In this document: positions 58,490-64,000 of the stretch, piece by piece
How positions within the stretch are numbered: the stretch's first letter is position 1
Layout of the letters: each line of letters begins with the position of its first letter
NCBI RefSeq assembly: GCF_949987515.2
Contig: NC_082689.1
Span: 98,494,957 to 98,558,956, forward strand
DNA: 64,000 nt
Direction of reading: 5' to 3'
Source of the DNA: Delphinus delphis
Taxonomy: Eukaryota; Chordata; Mammalia; Artiodactyla; Delphinidae
The notes under the pieces: generated by a model
What the model was told of the DNA's origin: nothing
Database searches by the model: none
What the model saw: the letters and a program-made list of their open reading frames with translations, nothing else
Translations under genes and position numbers: made by a program

Positions 58490-58940
58490 GCAGGAACGGT
58501 GAAGAAACAATAGCGCAGCCTTGGGGCAGGGTCCTGGTTCCACCTCAAGGGATACACATGATATCTTTGAGCTCTTTAACAGAACTGAAACCACCAACAA
58601 ATGGAAGATGTTAGCATTCTTCATTCCAGAGATGATCAGTTTGATCACCTTGAGAAGTTCATCAAGAGACCACCTGAGGCCAGATTAAAGGAGCGCAGGC
58701 CCTGCACACACCCTGATCCTGAACAGCAACCCGGCCCTTGAACCATTGCTGTAAAACTCCTCACCAGATCCCCCAGGCTGGGACACACTGTATCGAGAGG
58801 CACAAGCCCGCTGTGTCCCCCTTTGCCTGGCAAAGCAATAAAGCTATTCTTTTCTACTTCACCCAAAACCCCGTCTCCGATATGCAATTCAGTACCAGTG
58901 TAGAGAGGCTGAGTTTTCGGCATCACAGCCGGGAGTGAAA
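58490..58940 (+). mobile_element. ERV LTR, approximate bounds
   Basis: LTR-like order: a long U3-like stretch, a poly(A) signal in 'gcaataaagctattctttt' (about 58836-58854), then U5-like 'cacccaaaaccccgtctccg' and an end near 'gttttcggcatcaca'. Start not defined and no target duplication found. Family uncertain. Confidence 0.6.
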
Positions 58941-58984
58941 CTCCAACAAACACTCTGAACACCAAAGCTTCGGTGAGCTTCCCT

Positions 58985-59340
58985 GGTTGTCAGTCCTCTG
59001 CTATTGTCATACATGGGAGTTGAGAGGGCAACGTGTGCCTAGGGATAAAAGCTTTGCGTTTGGAATCCACACAGTTCTTTACCCTATGCATCTCTTCTAA
59101 TTTGTATTCCTTTGCTATTTGTAAAACTGTAATCATAAGTGTAGAGCTTTCAGTGAGTTCTGGGAGTCTTCTTAGTGAATTATGGAACGTGAGAGTGGTC
59201 GCAGGAACTCCAAAATTTGTAACCAGCTGGTCAAAATCGAGGGTAGCCCCGAACACCCCTGAATTTTCAGCTGCTATCTGAAGTGAGGACCGTCTTATGA
59301 GGACTGTGCCCTTAGTCTGAAGTCTGGCCCAACTCTGGGT
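58985..59340 (+). mobile_element. 3' half of an ERV LTR
   Basis: Contains 'gtgagttctgggagtcttct', 'agtgaattatggaacgtgag', 'ttgtaaccagctggtcaaaa' and 'tctgaagtgaggaccgtctt'. This matches the order of the 3' part of the minus-strand LTR at 21340-22175. 5' half missing. Confidence 0.6.
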
Positions 59341-59369
59341 ACCTCGATACCACTATTCCCTGACATCCC

Positions 59370-60165
59370 CCATCCAATCTACCAAGAAATCCTGTCGGTT
59401 CCAATTGCAAAATACCTCCGAACTCTAGTCACTTCTGCCACAATCTCCACTGCTTCTATCCTGGCTTAAGCCCCAGGTCTCTCACTTGAATTACTGCCTT
59501 ACCTTCCTCACCATCCTCCCTGCTTCTACCCTTGCCCCTCAATCTCTGCTATTCTCAACACAGCACCCAGAGTGTCCTTGTAAAACCTTAGATCAGATCA
59601 TGTCACTCCTCAGCTCAAACCCTCCAACGGCTCCCCAACCGACTCCCAAGAAAAATACCAAGTCTCTATCATGCCCCCCAGGAGCTGGCCCCTTCATCAC
59701 TACTCTCCTCTCTAACCTCATTTCCTACCAACCTCTCCCTCCCTGCCTCTGCTCAACCACAGGAGCCTCACTGAATGTACCAGCTGTGCTCCCTTCCTAA
59801 GGCTTTTGTAGCTCCTGTGCCCTATGCCTGGAAGGCTCTTTCCCTAGGTGCCACTTAGCTCCCTCCCTCAGCTCCTTCAGGATTTTTTTGCTCAAATGTC
59901 ACTCTCTCAGTGAATGCTTGCTGACCACCCTATTTAAAGCTGTACTTCCATGTTTTCATTTTCTCTTTAGCACTAATCACCATTTGGCATGACACCCGCA
60001 ATATGTACAGTACTTGTTAATTTTCTTATCCCCCCCACTAGACAATAAACTCCGTGATGACAAGAATTTTTGTGTATGTTGCTCTCCATCTCTAGAATAC
60101 CCGCTGGCATTTAGGGAACCCTCAAAATATCTATTGCACAAATACATGAGTTCCTGTTCAGCAGG
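59370..60165 (+). mobile_element. L2 LINE 3' portion
   Basis: Contains 'tcagatcatgtcactcctca', 'tatgcctggaaggctctttc', 'gctcaaatgtcactctctca' and the end 'actagacaataaactccgtg'. No frame preserved. Confidence 0.85.
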
Positions 60166-60184
60166 TAAACTTATGAGTACAGGT

Positions 60185-60490
60185 TAGACTCTCACCCATT
60201 GCTGACGGGAATGCAAAATGGCGCGGCTAGTTTGGAAGACAATTAGACTGTAAGCCAATCACCAACTGGTATTGCCATCCATCTACCATACAACCCAGCA
60301 ATCCCACTCCTAGCTATCTAGCCCAGGAAAACTGAACAGCTATGTTCACGCAAAAGCTTGTATGTAAATGTCTATAGGAGTTTCATTCGTAATTGCCCCA
60401 ACCTGGAAAGCAACAGGAGTCCTGCAACAGGTGAATGGATGAGTACAATACAGCTTTTCCTGCAGCATGATTCTCCATCAGAGATGTGAT
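60185..60490 (+). mobile_element. Old L1 (L1M-type) ORF2 3' fragment
   Basis: Contains 'ttgctgacgggaatgcaaaa', 'tacaacccagcaatcccact' and 'caggtgaatggatgagtaca', the L1 ORF2 C-terminal order. Confidence 0.75.
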
Positions 60491-60659
60491 GGTCTGTGGA
60501 TACAAACACTGGAGTCTACATAATAGATGCTGTTTCTCATTCTACATTTCCAATATAAATGATCAAATGGGCACATGAATTTTTACAACCAGTATTTCCA
60601 GTAGTTGGTGCAAGTCCATCCCTGAGAGGTGGACCCACGCTCACTGTGATGGCAGTAAG

Positions 60660-60960
60660 AATAAGTGACGGACAGTGCTTGGACTTGAGTATCAACATAA
60701 AAGCAAGTTTCACTTTTTATAATCTCTTGATCTCGGGCAAGTCCCTAACTCAGTGTCTGCCCTTGAAGTCCCAACGCAACACCCTCTCACATGGCCCTTA
60801 ATTCAAATATTGGTAGACATCAATGGGCCATGGTTCCACTGCACTCCTCATTCTGGTCATGTAGGAACAAGGGCTGAGTGGCTGTCTAAAGTCACACAGC
60901 TAACTAGTGGCAGTCTGGGCCAGAACCCTAGGCTTGGCTGTCTGAGGACCTGACCATCAT
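60660..60960. mobile_element. MIR-like fragments
   Basis: 'ctcgggcaagtccctaactc' (forward-like) and 'gtcacacagctaactagtgg' (reverse-like) both recall MIR, perhaps two copies in opposite orientation. Confidence 0.4.
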
Positions 60961-60963
60961 CCC

Positions 60964-60978
60964 TGTATGTATGTATGT

Positions 60979-61020
<42 letters not shown>
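60964..61020. repeat. (TATG)n(GT)n microsatellite
   Basis: Short gtat units followed by about 20 GT units, uninterrupted. Confidence 0.95.
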
Positions 61021-61022
<2 letters not shown>

Positions 61023-61384
61023 TCCCCCTCACTTGTTCTGTTTTCTCCTTCTGCCTAACCCTTTCCTTTTCATTCCTATATTTTAAATTGTGCTTCTTGA
61101 TCCGATAGAAGAGAGATAAAAATTGCTAGCTAGAAAACACTAGCAGTGGAAACCAAAGACCAGCCAGTATGTGCTATGCTTAAGCATTACCTGTCAGCAT
61201 TTTTGCATTTGGCTTTCTGCTCCTCAAGAAAACCTTCAATCAGTTGCTTTGTTTTGACCAAACTCAGTACCACACCAAAGGGTAAGTGATAAACCCAGTT
61301 TGTGGTTTAGTTCTACTATATGGGAAAAAGAAAATAGGAGTGGCTTCATTTTTACAAAAGCATATTTCTGGTTCAAATGAATTT

Positions 61385-61819
61385 TAAATTTAAATTTAAA
61401 AATTTAAATGACTTTCTAGGGTTACCTAATCCATCTGCCCCTGGTTAAATTTAAATTAAATTTAAATTTTTAAAATTAATTAATAATTTATTTTTGGCTG
61501 AGTTGGGTCTTCGTTGCTGCACGCGGGCTTTCTCTAGTTGCAGCGAACGGGGGCTACTCTTTGTTGCGGGGTGCAGGCTTCTCATTGCAGTGGCTTCTCT
61601 TGTTGCAGAGCACAGGCTCTAGGTGCACGGGTTTCTGTAGTTGTGGCACGTGGGCTCAGTAGTTGTGGCTTGTGGGACCTAGAGCACAGGCTCAGTAGTT
61701 GTGGCGTGCAGGATTAGTTGCTCTGCGGCATGTGGGATCTTCCCGGACCAGGGCTCGAACCCATGTCCCCTGCATTGGCAGGTGGGTTCCCAACCACTGC
61801 CCCACCAGGGAAGTCCCCA
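61385..61819 (-). mobile_element. CHR-type SINE, long form (minus), with a 42-bp foreign insert in its tail
   Basis: Reversed CHR long-form SINE: AT-rich tail on the left (61385-61492), 'gagttgggtcttcgttgctg', cassettes around 61630-61710 and the reversed head 'cactgccccaccagggaagt'. Target duplications caaatgaattt (61374-61384) and caaacgaattt (61820-61830) differ at one base and bracket the tail as well. Within the tail, 61406-61447 is identical to 57951-57992. Confidence 0.9.
61406..61447 (+). repeat. 42-bp perfect direct copy of 57951-57992
   Basis: Begins aaatgactttctaggg and ends gcccctggtta in both places, identical over all 42 bases. Homology stops abruptly at both ends. It is embedded in aaattt-rich SINE tail sequence; aaat and tta at the edges are shared with the flanks. 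Confidence 0.97.
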
Positions 61820-61834
61820 CAAACGAATTTGAAC

Positions 61835-62580
61835 AAGAGTTGGCACACCCATGGGGATTAATGAGAAATGACATCAGTCCCTTCTCCACACCAATTACAA
61901 TGCCTTCCCCACCTTCCCACTCCCCTTAATAAGACAAAGACCCAAATTCATCACTGAGTTGCAGCTGCCCCATATCCTGTGGCAGTGGGGAGAAAATGAA
62001 CACCTACTTCGAGTTAACTGTAATTTTATCTTTATGGGTCTAACACAAAACAATGGGAGACCTTTTGTTTGGGAAATACTACAATCTTGATCTGAAAAAT
62101 AAGAAAACCAAATAAGCTTTTAGTAAAGCTCTTCAAATAAGAAAAACAAAAGGAAGGGCCCCACAAACTAGCTCAGTCCAGGAAGAGAAGCCACTTCTCA
62201 CGCCACATCTATATGCACAGCCCAGATACCCTTTGATGTGACAGTGTGCAGGAGATCTCTGCTCTGGATAAGGATAAGACGTCCAGTCTGGAACTCAAAG
62301 AGAAGCATGGTGCCGACTAGTTCAAATGAAATTAGCTTAAAGGATATGAACATTTTATCAGATAAGCAAAAAGAATTAAAATTTACACCTCTACCTAGAA
62401 GATGTGCACACAGAAAAAAAGATCAGATACAATGCAACAATTAAAATCTCATTATATATCCCATTCCCCAGGTCCCCAGTGATCCATGGGAGACTCGAGG
62501 GCTGGTGGGGGGAGGCTGAGCCTGCTGGCTCCGCAGCTGATGTTGAGGCAACCTGGTTGCCAGGTAACCAGTTAGTAACC
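61835..62580. other. Unassigned intron sequence
   Basis: No gene or clear repeat recognised. Confidence 0.45.
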
Positions 62581-62584
62581 AAAG

Positions 62585-62620
62585 AGGCAGAGGGGTGGGG
62601 TGGGGGGGGGGTGGGGGGAA
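62585..62620 (+). repeat. G-rich run
   Basis: A run of G tracts broken by single T or A bases; it could form a G-quadruplex. Chance open frames cross it. Confidence 0.8.
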
Positions 62621-62949
62621 CACTTGCCAGGAAGGCTGGCTCCAAGCTTTTGCGGCAGATACGGGCCCCATGATTCCCCACTTGGACTTACCTAACAACA
62701 CAGTCACAAGCAAGGGGATGAGCTCTTGGTCAGTAACTTGCCTTTGGCTAACACAACCCCAAATGACTCATCTGATGGTTTTTTTTTTAAATGTAATTAA
62801 CTGGACTAATTAGTTGCTTCATCATTGCACAGACGCCAAGTTAGAGCTGTTCTAAGGTGAGGCTGGAGCCACAACGTGCCAGGCTTGTCATTGGATCTTT
62901 TCTGCTTGGTTCCTCTATCTCTCCATCTGTGTCTGCTTATATTTTCCAA

Positions 62950-63505
62950 AGGTTGCTGCAACAATACCGCCCCACGCGCTCTTCTGCAATGTGACTCTGT
63001 CATGCCCCCATCAGGAGGTGGAGTCCCATCCTCTCCTTCAGTATGGGTAGACTTGGGAATGCTTTTCCCAATAGTGTATGGCAGCAATGATACTGTGGGA
63101 CCTCCGTGGCCACACGTAAAAGCAGTAGCTTTTGCCTTGTTCACTGGAACACTAAAGCATGGACCCTGAGCCTCAGTGTAAGAAGACTTATAGAAGTCTG
63201 ACTCCCCAGATTCCGCCATGCTGTGAGGAAGCCAAATAACAGGTAGTCTTGGTCTTTCCCATCAGGGCATCCCAGAAGCCCAGGGCCCAGACAAGCAAAT
63301 ATAGAGCCTCTCGATAATTCCAGCCCCCAGCCATCAAGTCCATCACCAGCCTTCACATTCCTAGCTGAGGCCCCAGACATCATGGGGCAGACATAAGACA
63401 TCCCCACAGTGCCCTGACCGGACCAACAGAAACGGTGAACACAATAAACTGGTTGCTAGTTTAAACCAGTACGTTTTTGGATAGTTTGTCTTACAGCATT
63501 AGTAA
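62950..63505 (+). mobile_element. MaLR LTR (MLT1-type)
   Basis: Contains 'tcaggaggtggagtcccatc', 'gccttgttcactggaacact', 'ccgccatgctgtgaggaagc' and a poly(A)/3' part 'cacaataaactggttgctag', ending near 'cattagtaactgaaata'. Confidence 0.7.
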
Positions 63506-63519
63506 CTGAAATAAGAGTC

Positions 63520-64000
63520 TTGGCCACTATGATATTGTGATTAAAAAAAAAAAAAAACAACATCTATTGGGTCTTCATTCCCGGTTCCTGGCACAGGGCT
63601 TCTAAAACTCTTGGAATTTCCTGAGTGATAGGGGTGAGAGGAGTATATTTTGTCTTTCATAATAAGCCCCTTTCAACCATACTAGAGTTTATGCTAATGA
63701 GCTAACTTGTGGGGAATGGAGTTCGGTTGCCAGAGGAGCCAGCCATGGGATTAAAAGGTGGAAACTTTCAGTCCCTTCCCCACCTCTGACCCCTGGGAAG
63801 GTTAGAGTGTCAAGAGAAGGAGTTAATCACCAATGGCACTGCCGTCCGCTACACACACTGGGGTGTTGCCTCCAAGACCTTCCTTCAGACATGCAACACT
63901 GCAGAATGTGGAAGAGAGGTGCCCCCAGCTGGAAGAATTCAGTACTGCTGCCCCGAATTTGAAAAACAATACCAGCAATCAAAAGGCTAGGACAATCACT
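63520..64000 (+). mobile_element. ERV LTR, 5' part, runs off the window
   Basis: Contains 'gatattgtgattaaaaaaaa', 'ttcctggcacagggcttcta', 'atgctaatgagctaacttgt'. This is the start of the same LTR family as 21340-22175 (reverse strand), in the opposite orientation. Continues beyond 64000. Confidence 0.6.

Larger units (their letters stand above)
4328..64000 (-). other. GPR39: GPR39 intron 1 (partial)
   Basis: Everything right of the GPR39 exon 2 acceptor reads as intron of GPR39, which in mammals has two coding exons separated by a very long intron. Apart from L1 ORF2 remnants I found no coding segment here with recognisable domains, conserved motifs or convincing splice sites. The content is transposon fossils, simple repeats and unique sequence, listed separately. 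Bases 4328-7030 look unique apart from one short tandem duplication. Confidence 0.85.

Noticed and set aside
60964..61020. CRISPR-like or satellite array
   Set aside because: Simple GT microsatellite; no spaced repeats anywhere in this eukaryotic window.
4328..64000. A previously undescribed multi-gene system
   Set aside because: No operon-like or clustered coding capacity. The sequence is a mammalian intron dominated by known transposon classes.

Overview
The window is nuclear DNA from a cetacean (dolphin or whale). Eleven tRNA-derived CHR-type SINEs are scattered through it, several with intact target-site duplications. Their tRNA-like head and the body with 'ccgcggagcggctgggcccg' are characteristic of the whale/hippo lineage. 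Everything else is ordinary placental-mammal sequence: L1, L2, MIR, hAT/MER5, MaLR and ERV LTR fossils.

Genes. Only two protein-coding genes reach the window, and both are at its left end. The last coding exon of LYPD1 is on the + strand (3111-3346). The last coding exon of the zinc-sensing receptor GPR39 is on the - strand (3819-4327). They converge tail to tail. From the first usable polyadenylation signals (4555 on +, 2873 on -), each terminal coding exon should lie antisense inside the other gene's 3' UTR. Bases 1-3110 are the end of the LYPD1 intron before this exon. Bases 4328-64000 are the large first intron of GPR39, whose exon 1 lies beyond the right edge. I found no other exon, RNA gene or intact element-encoded protein.

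Layout. 1-3.1 kb: LYPD1 intron with an L1 fossil, a CA microsatellite and a MIR. 3.1-4.6 kb: the overlapping gene ends. 4.6-16.5 kb: mostly unique intron with MIR, L2, hAT and one SINE. 16.5-26.4 kb: a cluster of LTRs (a 500-bp solo LTR with a perfect 4-bp target duplication, three further ERV LTRs and a MaLR LTR), plus L2, an L1 fossil and two SINEs. 26.4-30.3 kb: mostly unassigned GC-rich sequence. 30.3-38.7 kb: L1 fossils, a foldback palindrome, a pair of related repeats and nested SINEs. 38.7-46.4 kb: unique sequence, including an AT-rich block that looks like a regulatory element, broken up by L2, LTRs and SINEs. 46.4-50.0 kb: a 3.6-kb 5'-truncated L1 inserted in an L2, carrying about 780 bp of non-L1 sequence at its 3' end. 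50-64 kb: more L1, SINE, MER5, L2, MIR and LTR copies.

Most notable: the L1 with its probable 3' transduction; a perfect 42-bp copy of intron sequence placed inside the tail of a SINE 3.4 kb away; and the reciprocal antisense embedding of GPR39 and LYPD1. No novel biosynthetic, defence or mobile gene system is visible. Repeat subfamily names come from recognition, not from a database search, and boundaries without a stated target duplication are approximate.
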